Source: Mytilus edulis (taxonomy: Eukaryota > Mollusca > Bivalvia > Mytilida > Mytilidae). Taken from it: DNA of 64,000 bases. Made by a program: the position numbers and the translations under genes. The notes beneath the pieces are model-generated. The model ran no database searches. It had not been told where the DNA came from and worked only from the letters and a program-made list of their open reading frames with translations. Each line of letters starts with the position of its first letter. Position 1 is the stretch's first letter. Shown here in pieces: positions 26,601-36,329 of this stretch. Where the stretch lies: NCBI RefSeq assembly GCF_963676685.1, contig NC_092348.1, positions 25,085,386 through 25,149,385 of the forward strand, given 5' to 3'.

Positions 26601-27611
26601 TAAACGTTGGTCTATCTGAAATCAAAACATTAGAATGAGTAAGGGTTTTTGTCTTTTTTTAATATCATGTAGAAGTAAAGAAACAGAAGAAAAAAATATA
26701 ATATATTAAATAACTGATATAGATGTTATGTTTTTCAAATCTTACAGAACGTTCGTGTATATATGCTATGAAGTTTACAATATTCTCTTTTATCAGGAGC
26801 AGCGCCATCTGAGGATCCCGTTGGTAGACAAATATTTCAAATCGACAGACGAATCGAGTTATCAGCACTACCAGTTATCAACAGGGGCGTTTTAATTGAA
26901 CGAAATAATATTATATATTTGCTTTCAAAGAAAAAACTTTTCAAATATCATATAATAGATTGTAAGCATTCGGGAATCGATCTTCAAAGTGATTCCCACG
27001 ATCTTGCCGTAATAAATGCATCAACAATTGCCGTCACTGTACCAGATACAAACAGAATAGAATTGTATAATATTAAGGATGGGGAAAATAAGGATGTAAT
27101 GTATGTTAAGACTGATTTTTGGTGCTATGCTATTTCAGCAACCACGAGTGATTATGTTGTTGTTTGCATGAACAGTAAAAACAAAGGATTAAAGTTCATT
27201 AATATAAGAGACAATAAATCAATTGAACATATGCAGGATGTGAAAGTTCATGAAGAAGATGGTCTTTTCTTTTCAAGTCCTTATTTATACTATACAAATT
27301 ATACAAACAAATATATTGCTTGTTATAATGATGATCGTAAGCTACATTTCACTTTTGAGGATAAACCTTTTCCAAACCCACCTATTGGAATGACCATGAT
27401 AGACAATGACACACTGTACATTGTTTGTGAAACATCAAACAGCATTTTGCATGTTAGCATTTCTAAGAAACGTCATAAGCCCGTTGAATCAGGGTTTGAA
27501 TCTGTTGTTAAACCCTGTGTTGTTCTGTATAGTGAATTTACAAGAAAATTGTTTATATTAGATAACATTAACAATTTGTTTGTATATGAACAAATTCAAT
27601 CTATAAAGTGA
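13987..27611 (+). CDS. multi-exon HEPN (DZIP3-like) - Ig - beta-propeller-like protein
   Basis: I assembled seven exons by splice site and phase: 13987-14697, 15888-15999, 17902-18006, 18368-18676, 21609-22385, 26130-26153 and 26797-27611. They sum to 2853 bases, exactly 951 codons with the stop, about 950 residues. All later junctions are phase 1 and the first is phase 0. The start is the ATG of MASQS (AAGATGG context). Order: N-terminal HEPN domain of the DZIP3/hRUL138 type (about 1-237, RNALFH at 158-163), an unassigned middle, a Ser/Thr/Glu-rich linker, one I-set-like Ig domain (about 576-671), then a C-terminal beta-propeller-like region (about 680-950). There is no signal peptide or membrane segment, so it is probably cytosolic. 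Bivalves have many DZIP3-like HEPN genes, often discussed in immunity; any such role here is inference. Least certain are the exon-3 borders. ATTAAA at 27671-27676 is a possible poly(A) signal. Confidence 0.7.
15888..15999 (+). CDS. exon 2 of the HEPN-Ig-propeller gene
   Basis: 112 bases after a TTTGACCAG acceptor, open in the phase-0 frame left by exon 1 (LNHRKDLCKYEELLESITEG...TCRDVMQKI). It ends in phase 1 at ATAG|GTATTT. It is short and charged, with no domain recognised. Confidence 0.65.
16765..17000 (+). repeat. Penelope-like family a, 3' fragment in intron 2
   Basis: Reads ACGGAGGTCATCGCGAGTTA, CAGATTATATCGGATATGTT and the non-coding tail as at 9395-9580. The start is truncated and it has no coding capacity. 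It sits in the second intron of the HEPN gene. Confidence 0.65.
17902..18006 (+). CDS. exon 3 of the HEPN-Ig-propeller gene (borders uncertain)
   Basis: After the TTCCATCTAG acceptor the phase-1 frame reads CLCSVVDDIIVNVCGNATVR and continues VIESTHLNNSDTDG. It leaves in phase 1 at a GATG|GTCAGT donor, which joins exon 4 in frame. An alternative is a donor at 18045 (CCT|GTAAAT) with exon 4 starting at 18376 after CTAAG, adding 10 codons net. A transcript would settle it. Confidence 0.5.
18368..18676 (+). CDS. exon 4 of the HEPN-Ig-propeller gene
   Basis: 309 bases between TTGTTTCAG and CGTG|GTAAGC, phase 1 to phase 1. It reads VPVFMQIQVPSDWDTATLVD, then MPVKITSFSTEDVEILAEIW and a helical, charged end (SLQKEIRIFIHELVTLSGIR). 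The alternation suggests a small alpha/beta or helical domain. I do not recognise the family. Confidence 0.65.
18935..19430 (+). repeat. Penelope-like family a, 3' fragment in intron 4
   Basis: Carries the end of the reverse-transcriptase reading (RKFYGRHHELVDRY near 19025) and the 3' tail through TCTTTCGTCCCTC near 19415. It runs parallel to the 9300-9760 copy and is truncated at its 5' side. Confidence 0.7.
19660..20045 (+). repeat. interspersed repeat family C, forward copy
   Basis: Contains CTACCTCAGGCATAGATTAC, GTACTTTATTTGGCC, GTCACTGATGAGTCTTTTGT and GATGAAACGCGCGTCTGGCG. A reverse-complement copy follows at 20285-20650 and a third partial copy at 20650-20800. A fragment is also at 27755-27800. 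Non-coding. Confidence 0.7.
20050..20280 (+). repeat. interspersed repeat family B
   Basis: Recognised by TAGCTTGCTGTTCGGTGTGA and GCCAAGGCACCGTG, ending GTTGTCTCATTGGCACTCAT. It shares its last 40 bases with family A but differs inside. Other copies: 24400, 41490 (-), 51055 (-), 61329 (-) and a fragment at 40920. Here it forms the centre of an inverted pair of family C copies. Confidence 0.7.
20285..20800 (-). repeat. interspersed repeat family C, reverse copies
   Basis: A near full-length reverse copy at 20285-20650 is followed directly by a partial reverse copy (20650-20800, with CCAGACGCGCGTTTCGTCTA). With 19660-20045 they form a 1-kb imperfect inverted repeat inside intron 4 of the HEPN gene. 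Confidence 0.65.
21609..22385 (+). CDS. exon 5: acidic/polar linker and Ig domain
   Basis: 777 bases between CTTTTCAG and TTAG|GTTAGT. The first ~160 residues are polar and low in complexity (S/T/E/N/K-rich, with repeated MNTS-type units) and are probably disordered. The last ~95 form an I-set-like Ig domain: LICRT with the first Cys, VEWYFNGQLIYDSD with the core Trp, and LQDKHNGVYMCEASNEFG with the D-x-G-x-Y-x-C signature. Ig folds without a signal peptide occur in cytosolic proteins, as in titin and palladin. Confidence 0.8.
23620..24225 (-). repeat. Penelope-like family b, 3'-end fragment
   Basis: On the minus strand this is the non-coding end of family b (CTCATTTCCATTCTCAAG at the extreme end, GGACGCCTCCGGGTGCGACG inside). 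It matches 32300-32880 (-) and 39300-39870 (+). It carries no reverse-transcriptase part and sits inside the 3-kb inverted-repeat element. Confidence 0.7.
24400..24535 (+). repeat. interspersed repeat family B fragment
   Basis: CATAGCTTGTTGTTCGGTGT, GAGCCAAGGCCCCGTG and GGAGAGTTGTCTCATCGG match the 20050-20280 copy. Confidence 0.65.
24760..25238 (+). repeat. interspersed repeat family A, long copy
   Basis: One of the longest copies. It adds a 5' part (CACTGTCCCAGGTTAGGGGA, TGTTTAACCCCGCCAC, CAAGTCAGGAGCCTGTA) to the core and the ACCACATCTTC terminus. It is useful as the uninterrupted form for comparing the copy that is split at 60873. Confidence 0.75.
26130..26153 (+). CDS. exon 6: 24-nt micro-exon
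   Basis: GT AAC CCA TTT GCA GGA AAT AAA A between a TTTATTTAG acceptor and a perfect GTAAGT donor, phase 1 on both sides. It encodes roughly GNPFAGNK between the Ig domain and the C-terminal region. It is symmetric, so it could be skipped without shifting the frame. Confidence 0.55.
26797..27611 (+). CDS. exon 7: C-terminal beta-propeller-like domain
   Basis: 815 bases after CTTTTATCAG to a TGA stop. Repeating beta-strand blocks are visible, for example DLAVINASTIAVTVPDTNRI, NKGLKFINIRDNKS and MTMIDNDTLYIVCETSNSIL, then RKLFILDNINNLFVYEQ. This resembles the C-terminal propellers of bivalve TRIM-like and DZIP3-like proteins. Blade number cannot be fixed by eye. The family call is from the pattern, not from a search. 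Confidence 0.7.
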
Positions 27612-27619
27612 ACTAGAAT

Positions 27620-29035
27620 ACTTATGAATTACTTTAAAATTTTATAATATATAATGTTATGTTTTGATTTATTAAACTTATTTCAACTACAGAGAGTTTC
27701 AAAGTATTACAAAGTTTGATTATAAATATGTTACAAAACTTTGAATTTTGCTTTTCTACCTCAGGAACAGATTACCTTAGCTGCATTTGGCAAATTGTTT
27801 ATGAAAAAATAAGTGATAGATTCATCCGAATGAAGTGTGTATATATATTTCGTTGCAATTTTATTTAAGGTTATAGAGTTAATACCGAAAACCATTTTCT
27901 GCATTCTTTTCAGTCTACCCACCTGTATAACTATGAGCATGTAAGTGGACTTAAAATGAATAGGGACTGGCCACTCGTGATTTAATTAAGTTTGATTTCA
28001 ATCCCGTGTAATGTTCTGGAGTTATAGTCCGTTGCGGCCTTTCATGCATTATCTTTTGTCTGTTTTAGTTTTCTACGACATCAGAAAAAAATATGTATCG
28101 TCTTGTGATGTAACAGACCAATCATTTAAGGTTGCAGTTTAAATGTAAAGCATGTGATTTAGCATTAAAGAAATAGATATTATAATTTCAATAGACTTAT
28201 TCATAAATTTGACTGCATCCTGGGCCATGTATACGCATTGTGGAAGGTAAACTTTGGTCGTTTACACCCTTTTTCCAGTTTAACTCTGGTAGATAGATAT
28301 ATCATTGACCATAACAACACATCACCTCAATTTTGCTCCCAGTCAACGCCGTGTGGGATGGGGTTGGAGGGGGCATACAAATACCGGGCGTCATCCGTCA
28401 AGTTTTATAAGCTCTCGCTTCAAATACAGCTTTTTTTCAATTTTTATAATTTTTATATATAAAGATTGATATCGACAAAAGCTGAGACATGTTTGAGACT
28501 CAGTGCTGATTAAATATGTTTTAGAGAATTATGTCCTTGGAAATTAATATTTAGAAATTGCATTGTATGCGCTCTAAAGCCGACATTTCTTGAAGTATTT
28601 TTTTTTTTTTGAAAAATCAAATATAAAACAGACGATGTGGTATGATTGCCAACGAGACAACATTTCACAAGAGACCAAATGATACAGAAAACAAGTTGTG
28701 TATCAACAAAATCTCAGACGAGTTCCTTAAATCTGCGCAAACCATTTTGTTCAAAGGCTATGTCTGTTGGAAAAAATGTGTACAATAACGAAGATGAAGA
28801 TGATTGAATGGATCTAATATCTAACGTCATTAAATTACATGCACGATACGAATTGAAGAATGGAAAAAAGATCGAGAAAATATGTCCAATCTATATCTTG
28901 GTACTCTGTGGTAAAAACGGTATTGGACAAAGTCGAACATCAGTGTGTCAGTAACTGCGAGTACTGTCGGATCTGTACTTAGTGTCTTTTTGTTGTTAGG
29001 ATGAACAAGTACCCAGCAACTTCCACTTGTATTTG
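27620..29035. other. no gene; short repeat fragments
   Basis: Downstream of the HEPN gene. It holds a family C fragment at 27755-27800 and a reverse family A fragment at 28620-28700 (GATGTGGTATGATTGCCAAC). Otherwise AT-rich DNA without a supported exon. Confidence 0.5.
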
Positions 29036-29039
29036 CAGT

Positions 29040-29435
29040 AGTTGTATTTTTATCCTTCTGATGAATTAAGACTTATTAAACTTATTTTTATATTCGTGCT
29101 TATGTTGTACTGTTGCACCACTGTCCCAGGTTAGGGGAGGCTTGGGATCCCGTTAACATGTTTAACCCCTCCACATTCTGTATGTTTGTGCCTATCCCAA
29201 GTCAGGAGCCTGTAATTCAGTGGTTTTCGTTTGTTAATGTGTTATATATTTGTGTTTCGTTCATTTTTCGTTTTACATCTTCATTCGGTGCCTTTTATAG
29301 CTGACTAGGCGTCATGGGCTTTGTTCATTGTTGAAGGCGGTACAGTGACATATAATTGTTAATGTCTGTGTCATTTGGTCTCTTGTGGAGGGTTGTCTCA
29401 TTGGCAATCATACCACATCTTCTTTTTATATTATG
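29040..29435 (+). repeat. interspersed repeat family A, long copy
   Basis: Contains CACTGTCCCAGGTTAGGGGA, CAAGTCAGGAGCCTGTAATT, GACTAGGCGTCATGGGCTTT and the ACCACATCTTC end. Confidence 0.75.
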
Positions 29436-30599
29436 TGGATCATGTCCCTGAATATAAGTAGTCGTTGGAAAGTTGCATTGTTAACACTTTAACACCTTTA
29501 TTTCTTGTCAGCTATATCTGTTAAACTTTGGAAAAGGTTCACGAAGCGTTAAAATTGGCCCTGAATTTTTTATGTTTTTAAATCGGGCCAAAAAATTACA
29601 AATTTCGCATAGAAATACTTGTGATAATGCTAGTAAGACAAACATATTTTTTCTGGCACTTTCCTTTATATTTTATGGAGCTATGACCCCTTAAATAAAC
29701 ATAATTTGTATTAAAAGGTTAATTTTGGTACTTTTTTACCATAATTTTAATTGTTTTTGGCATAATTAACTTTGGCCGCCATCTACGATCCAAAATGTTT
29801 TTATATTGATGAAATTTATATCAAAATTGGAACCTTTTGGTTACAACACATTTTAGATCGAAGGTGGCGGCCAATGTGTTTCTAAAGCTTTTAGGTCTGA
29901 AAAATCCACAAAATCATCATATTTTGACAAAATGTCTAAAATGGGCTTACTTTTGAGAATATTGTGTACTCTCATGAAAAGAATTGATATATTTAGCATT
30001 AAGACTTTTGAAATAGACCCATTTAAGAACCAAATTGAGACCTTTTTGGTGTTTTATGATAAAGTTGATATTTTAGGCCATTTTTGCCATAAGTGAACAT
30101 CGAAGGTTTATGGTAGCAAGGCATTAGAAGGGTGCAATAAATAGAGTCGATATTTAAAACTGCTCTTTACTAGAGTAATTCTATCCTCTGGAAATAGGAA
30201 TTATCTGTACAACAACTGGAAGTGTTTAACGATCTTGACTGGCTATACAGCCCTCGCACGGTCGGTAAAAAAAAAGTTTTCTACTATATTGCATTGTAGG
30301 CAATCTCGTGCTTACATCACTTGAAAGAAAGTCATGATAGATTAAAGTTTAAAAAAAATAAAATGAATACATTATTGCTTTATCTCCAATTTTATGTATA
30401 TATATATTACATTCATCCCATATGTGCGTCTGTCTTTTCTTCATACAAAGACATACATTTCTCTCATCTGCAACAGAACAAAATAACTTCATATTTGGTC
30501 AACAGCATGAAATGCAGCGATTAGTTCTATTCTTGTTAGCAGTTTTTAAAATTTCCCACACATTCGTGATATTTTTACTGAGCCGTCTTTTATTTTTAA
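29436..30599. other. no recognisable gene
   Basis: AT-rich DNA with loosely repeated phrases (GGCGGCCAATG and GGCCGCCATCT, an inverted pair near 29774 and 29864). It may be part of an uncharacterised repeat. No exon supported. Confidence 0.4.
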
Positions 30600-31215
30600 A
30601 ACCCATTTATGGGCATTTTGTTTTCTGGTCTGTGCGTCCGTTCGTTCGTTCGTCTGTTCGTCCGCCCGTCTGTCCCGCTCCAAGTTTTTGGTCGAGGTAG
30701 TATTGATGAACTTGAAGTCCAATCAACATCAAACTTAGTACACATTTGCCCTATGATATGATTTCTCTAATTTTCATGCCAAATTAAAATTTTGACCCCA
30801 ATTTCACGGTCCATTAAACATAGAAAATGATCCTGCAAGTTTTTGGTTAAAGTTTTTGGTTAAAGTTTTTGGTCAAGGTAGTTTTTGATGAAGTTGAAGT
30901 CCAATCAACTTGAAACTTAGTATACATGTTCCCTATGATGAGATATTTTTAATTTTTATGCCAAATTAAATATTTGACCCCAATTAAACGGTCCACTGAA
31001 CATTGAAAATGATAGTGCAAGTTTCAGGTTAAAGTTTTTGGCTAAAGTTTTTGGTCAAGGTAGTTTTCGATGAAGTTGAAGTCCAATCAACTAGAAACTT
31101 ATTACACATGTTCCCCATGATATGATCTTTCTAAATTTTAAAAATGCCAAATTAGAATTTTACCCCAATTTCACAGTCTACTGAACCTTAAAAATGATTG
31201 CGCGAGTGGGGCATC
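30600..31215 (+). repeat. repeat family D: three tandem ~170-190 bp units
   Basis: It opens with GGGCATTTTGTTTTCTGGTC and a TCGT/GTTCGTC microsatellite. Three diverged units follow, each with TTTTTGGTCAAGGTAGTTTT, GATGAAGTTGAAGTCCAATC and a GACCCCAATTTCACGGTCCA-type phrase. It ends near GCATCTGTGTACTGCGGACA. A one-unit relative lies at 45665-45925. Confidence 0.7.
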
Positions 31216-32290
31216 TGTGTACTGCGGACACATTCCTGTTAGATAATCTAATTGTGGTAACGATTAAAGTTATGAAGAGAAGGTGAAAAATAAGTCCCCA
31301 GAGCACAAAGTCATTACAAAAGTCGATTGTCATGTGATCTGACGTTCTTTCGTTATAAAGAATACACGTCATAATTGGTGTCTATGGGTTACGTCGCTCT
31401 GTCTTAGAAGATGGTCGGGATATCCTAGATTACAAACGTAGAGGCATTTAATTAAGTAAGTTTTAGTTTATACTATAATATCTTTTATATCCTTACGACA
31501 GATAACTAACAATTCAAAGTAAAGTTTACAGAATTTGCAATTTTTATTGAAAAGACACAATTTTGTTTTCTCAAGAGTCAATATCTTAAAGTTATTAATC
31601 CCCTTGCCATTGTTTAACATTTTTATTTATTGTCTTTACGTTCAAAAATGTTAAAAAATGTCGAAAAGGTTATGTGTATTTCCTTTTCAATATTCAAGTT
31701 AAGAAAAAATGTTTCTTTTTTAAAAAGCGAAAATATGAACCTTATACCAGGGACTCTGTATACTAGTATGGAAAGTCCCTGATTATCCTAAATGTTTATA
31801 TATATTAGCCTATAACATTCGTTTTCAAAGTTCAAATCAGCGTATGTTCAACAATATATGTATTTTTTTGTATGTGTTTAAATAATGTTTTCACACTGGT
31901 TATGTGTTTTATTTTGTTAAACCCTTTAGTGTACTTTTTGTTTTGTTTGTAAAAGACGGTCTGCCTTTTTCTGCTATTACAAAAGACATGTACAATACAG
32001 TTCCGACTCTTTTTATTAGGTTGTTTAATTTTTCTCTTTCTGAACATGTATGTTATATCTTCCACTGTACGTTAGGCGAACAACAATCAAACTTTGGTTT
32101 TTTTTGGTCTTCAAACAGTATAAAATTAAAATTTGGTAGCTTATCTTTGCATGTTCGATTATTAAATTAATCTTGCTAAATCAAACCTTTTATAAATCTA
32201 TAAAAGATACAACGACCATATCAGTGTGTCTTGCTTGAATTTACATTTTGCTTTTATAATTTTACCTATTAAAATAAAATATAATTATAA
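31216..32290. other. no recognisable gene
   Basis: AT-rich sequence. It contains a short hairpin-like pair CAGGGACTCTGTATACTAGT / GGAAAGTCCCTG near 31748. No exon supported. Confidence 0.45.
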
Positions 32291-32299
32291 GATAAAATT

Positions 32300-34620
32300 G
32301 AGAATGGAAATGGGGAATTTGCCAAAGAGACAACAACCCGACCATAGAGCAGACAACAGCAGAAGGTCACCAACAGGTCTCCAATGCAACGAGAAATTCT
32401 CGCACCCGGAGGCGTCCTTCAGCTGACCCCTAAACAAATATATACTGGTTCAGTGATAATGAACACTATTTCAAATTGTACACAAGAAACTTAAAGTTAA
32501 AATGATACAAGACTAACAAAGGCCAGAGGCTCCTGACTTGGGACAGGTGCAAAAATGCGGCGGGGTTAAACATGTTTGTGAGATCTCAACCCTCCCCCTA
32601 TACCTCTAGCCAATGCAGAAAAGTAAACGCATAACAATACGCACATTAAAATTTAGTTCAAGAGAAGTCCGAGTCTGATTTCAGAAGATGTAACCAAAGA
32701 AAATAAACAAAATGACAATAATACATAAATAACATCAGACTACTAGCAGTTAACTGACATGCCAGCTCCGGGCCTCAATTAAGCTGATTGAAAAATTATG
32801 TCTCCATCATATGAATATCAGGCACAATCCTCATCGTGAGGGGTTTAGTGTCATACCATCATAACATATATGAGAAGAACATAACCCGTGTCATGCCAAC
32901 AACTGGTTTATTAAGAATAAATGTGTTTGGTTCCGATGCAAAGACCCTATAAGTGAATCAATATTAACGCCAAAATATGCAATTTTTAATGACCTGACAA
33001 CAGTATCGTAACTATATCCATTCTTAATAAGTCTATTTAAAGGTTTTGTTAGCTTCTGAGGTGAATACTGACATTTTTGTGCTTTATAAAGAATATTTTC
33101 ATGAAATATTGGATGTGAAATACCTGAACGTATAAGAAGTCTGCATGTTGAGCTATATTTACGAATGATGTCCTTATACCGATGATAAAATTTAGTAAAT
33201 GTTTTGACTAGTTTGTGATATCGAAAACCCTGGTGTAATATTTTTTCAGTAATATATAAATTTCTCTCGTTAAAATCTAAAACATTGTTACATACACGAG
33301 CGAATCGTACAAGTTGAGATATATAAACTCCGTACGATTATGACAAGGGAACGTCACCATCTAAAAATGGATAATTAACGATAGGAAATGAGAAATCATC
33401 TCTTTTATCATAAATTTTAGTATTAAGCTTTCCGTTTGTGATATGTATATATCAAGATCGAGGAAAGGGCAGTGGTCATTGTTAGTATTAGCTTTATTTA
33501 AAGTAAGTTCAGCAGGATAAATTTCTTTAATATACATACTGAAGTCGTCATTATTGAGAGCTAAAATATCATCCAAATATCTAAAAGTATTATTAAATTT
33601 GTGTATCAGATGCTGTTTCGATGGGTCTTTGCTGATTTTTGTCATAAATTGTAACTCATAGCAATACAAAAACAGGTCCACAATAAGTGGTGCACAGTTA
33701 GTCCCCATTGGAATTCCGATAACCTGACGATATACGGAATCTCCAAAGCGAACAAAAATGTTATCTAGTAAAAATGCAAGAGCAGATATAGTATCAAAGC
33801 ATGTCCAATTGACATAGTTTTTTTTGTTTATTGCTACTAAAAAATGACCTAAAAGAGTTTGAACATATATATTCACATTCTGTCTTTTTAAATGCCCATT
33901 TAATTAGGTGTGATTTTTTTCTTAATGAGAATGTGAGGCAATGTGGTATATAGGGTAGAAAAATCAAAACTTTGAACAGATAAAATCACCAATATAAGCA
34001 TGCAATTTATCAAGTACTTCCAACGAGTTTTTGACACTCCAAAAGTGACTTATTCCACTATTTTCGAAGGCTTTATTTGAACAATTTATTATCAGGTTTT
34101 TGATTGTACCAAGTGTATTAGTAAGAAGAATAGATAATTTAGTAGTGGAACAATGGCTTGAAGACGAAATAAATCTATATTTGTAAGGTGTTTTGTGTAG
34201 TTTCGGAAGCCAATACATAGTTGGGACTTTCATTGTTTTTGGTTCTGCTTGTAAAGCGGTAGCTAAAAGTTTATGTTTGTTACAGATGTCGTTTTCTGAA
34301 AATGGAGTCAGTTGGAATGTTGGTGAATTGGTGATTTCTTTTTGTAGAACCTCAATGTAAAATTTACGTCAAACAATAATAATATTATTAGCAGCTCTAT
34401 CGGCCGGGACAAAAACAAATTCCTTGGCTAGTTCTTTTAGTTTATGTTTGATACGAGAAATAGGTTTATTGTGGTTATTTTTAAGAGTAAAATGTTCTTT
34501 AAAATGTTGAATACGTATATCAACAATGTTTATTACTGAATTAAAAAAAGAGTCCAAAGATTTTTTGTCAGCTTTTTCCCGTTTTATCCATTTCAAATAG
34601 ATAATTTATAAGTTATACAT
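32300..34620 (-). pseudogene. Penelope-like reverse transcriptase, family b, most complete copy
   Basis: On the minus strand the order is an N-terminal helical part (34596-34369) ending KEFVFVPADRAANNIIIV, then MYWLPKLHKTPYKYRFISSS (34233-33964), then the palm: GDSVYRQVIGIPMGTNCAPL and NTFRYLDDILALNNDDF with the catalytic YLDD (33876-33361). After that comes a C-terminal region (about 33350-32930) with GFRYHKLVKTFTKFYHRYKD and LLIRSGISHP, and a 3' untranslated part to 32300. Frames are interrupted at least at 34300, 33950 and 33360, so it is probably inactive. It differs from family a in both palm and tail sequence. No GIY-YIG endonuclease was seen. Confidence 0.75.
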
Positions 34621-35135
34621 TTAAAGTTCATTGAAAGCTTAATCTCAACTACAGATATGGACATGGCGAACGAGTTTTTAAATATATTTACCGTAAGAAA
34701 GGGTCAACACATCATCGTCCAAAAAGGGCATTTTCATTTTGAAACAAAACATCGTTCCGTTTATCTTAATTTTGAGACCTACCCATGCGAAACAAGTAAT
34801 TGCTCTTTATATTAACAGTAATTCCCTTGGGTGAATTTCCGTAGTATGCTTAGATAATAATCCTTAATTATTTAAAGCAAAAATCTTATATCAAGTTACA
34901 GAAAGTGTTATTTTGTTGGATTTTTTTTCTTCTATCAAATATTTTTTATGGCTCTTTTTTGAGTTTGGCCATAACCTGTGATTATAGCAATACAGAGACA
35001 AGTCCGTTATCAAAGGGGCCCAATTAGCGTGCATTCGGTCGATAAACTTTAGATTTCGTTTAAACTTTTCGTTCTCGCTGTCAGGGAGAAAATAATCGGC
35101 ATTGATACTTTCTTACAGTTCTATATAAAAAAAAA
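34621..35135. other. no recognisable gene
   Basis: AT-rich spacer between the Penelope-like copy and a family A repeat. Nothing further recognised. Confidence 0.45.
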
Positions 35136-35139
35136 GAAG

Positions 35140-35360
35140 ATGTGGTATGATTTCCAATGAGACAACTCTCCACTAGAGAGCAAATGACACAAAAGTTAAC
35201 AGCTATAGGTCATCGTACGGTCTTTACCATTCATCAAATCTCACACCGCAAAGTCCTTTCAACGGCCTTCAACAATGAACAATGGCTTACCTTATAATTA
35301 ATTTTAAAAGGATCCGAAATGGCAAATGTAAAACAATTCAAAAGAGAAAACTAACAACAT
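35140..35360 (-). repeat. interspersed repeat family A, reverse copy
   Basis: Starts GAAGATGTGGTATGATTTCC and AATGAGACAACTCTCCAC, then GGTCATCGTACGGTCTTTAC, and ends at AAAGAGAAAACTAACAAC. It is the reverse complement of the 13110-13412 type and directly abuts the following ORF. Confidence 0.75.
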
Positions 35361-35406
35361 AAATAATATGTTTAGTATTCATAAATATGTATTTCTAATT
35401 CAGAAC

Positions 35407-36231
35407 ATGACAGACGTTCGTCAAACAAAGAGCGATAGCCGGTGTATAACCAAAGAAAAAGATGTTGCACCAAGCGACACTGCATTGAGAGCAAATTCAA
35501 CACTTAACACTTACAAAGACCTCAGGAAAAAGACAAGGCAGCTGCAGGTCTCTAAAACAATCGATCGTCTGAAGAAACAATGGGGAAGACCAAACTGTCG
35601 TCTGCTAACATCCAGCAAAGAAATGCGGCAAGAATTAAACGTACTAAAAGAACAGTATACGACAGTCTGTGAACAAGAATCTGCCTTGCGCAGTCAGATT
35701 GCGCTCTTAACAGCCGAGATAGTCTTAGTGGATACGAATGAATACCATCGGATACCAATCAATATGCGAAAAGTCTCCGTAGATCCAATATCTATTCGGA
35801 AGATTTCTAAAATAAAACAACAAAGTTCTTTTGAAAGACCAGGATGTATTACGAGACAGCTGTCAAAAAATCCGCAACATAAATGTCGATTTGACAAAAA
35901 GAAAAAGTTTCCACCGATTGACTCCGTTCTGAACCAAGGTGTTCCAAGGAAAGGAAAATGTCCACGAGGAAAGAAAAGTAAATCTACACTTAATTCCTGT
36001 AATACACAGAAAGGCAGTCATGAATTTGTTCGTGATAATAATTCCATAGTTACTGATGTCCATAGTCTTCACTACTGTCCATATTGTTCGTTCTTCTGTA
36101 ATCCGGCACATGTTCTCTATCCGGGTGTGTTAATGTCCCCGTCAAACTCTTATTTGACAGATTTTAGACTACCAAGATTCAGTGTTAAAGCAATGAAAAC
36201 ATGTTTATCAAAGGCTACTGTTGTGAAATAA
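35407..36231 (+). CDS. intronless basic coiled-coil protein, unrecognised
   Basis: 274 codons from MTDVRQTKSDSRCITKEKD to ATVVK and TAA; an in-frame ATG at 35368 would add 13. I prefer 35407 because a pyrimidine-rich AATTCAG acceptor ends at 35403, just before AACATG. Content: a Lys/Arg/Ser-rich N-terminus, a probable coiled coil at about 45-95 (KEMRQELNVLKEQYTTVCEQ), a basic middle (KCRFDKKKKFPP, KGKCPRGKKSKSTL), and a Cys-containing C-terminus (LHYCPYCSFFCNP). CPYC is knuckle-like, but no complete zinc-finger spacing is evident. No homologue recognised. An AATAAA overlaps the stop (36227-36232) and an A run follows at 36241-36250, raising the retrogene possibility. Confidence 0.6.
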   Translation: MTDVRQTKSDSRCITKEKDVAPSDTALRANSTLNTYKDLRKKTRQLQVSKTIDRLKKQWGRPNCRLLTSSKEMRQELNVLKEQYTTVCEQESALRSQIALLTAEIVLVDTNEYHRIPINMRKVSVDPISIRKISKIKQQSSFERPGCITRQLSKNPQHKCRFDKKKKFPPIDSVLNQGVPRKGKCPRGKKSKSTLNSCNTQKGSHEFVRDNNSIVTDVHSLHYCPYCSFFCNPAHVLYPGVLMSPSNSYLTDFRLPRFSVKAMKTCLSKATVVK

Positions 36232-36329
36232 ATAATTATTGAAAAAAAAAATCCATTGAATTTCTTGTATTTGAAATTTGTTCAGTGTTGAATTTCATAT
36301 AATATTTCACATTGAATTTCATACAGAAA

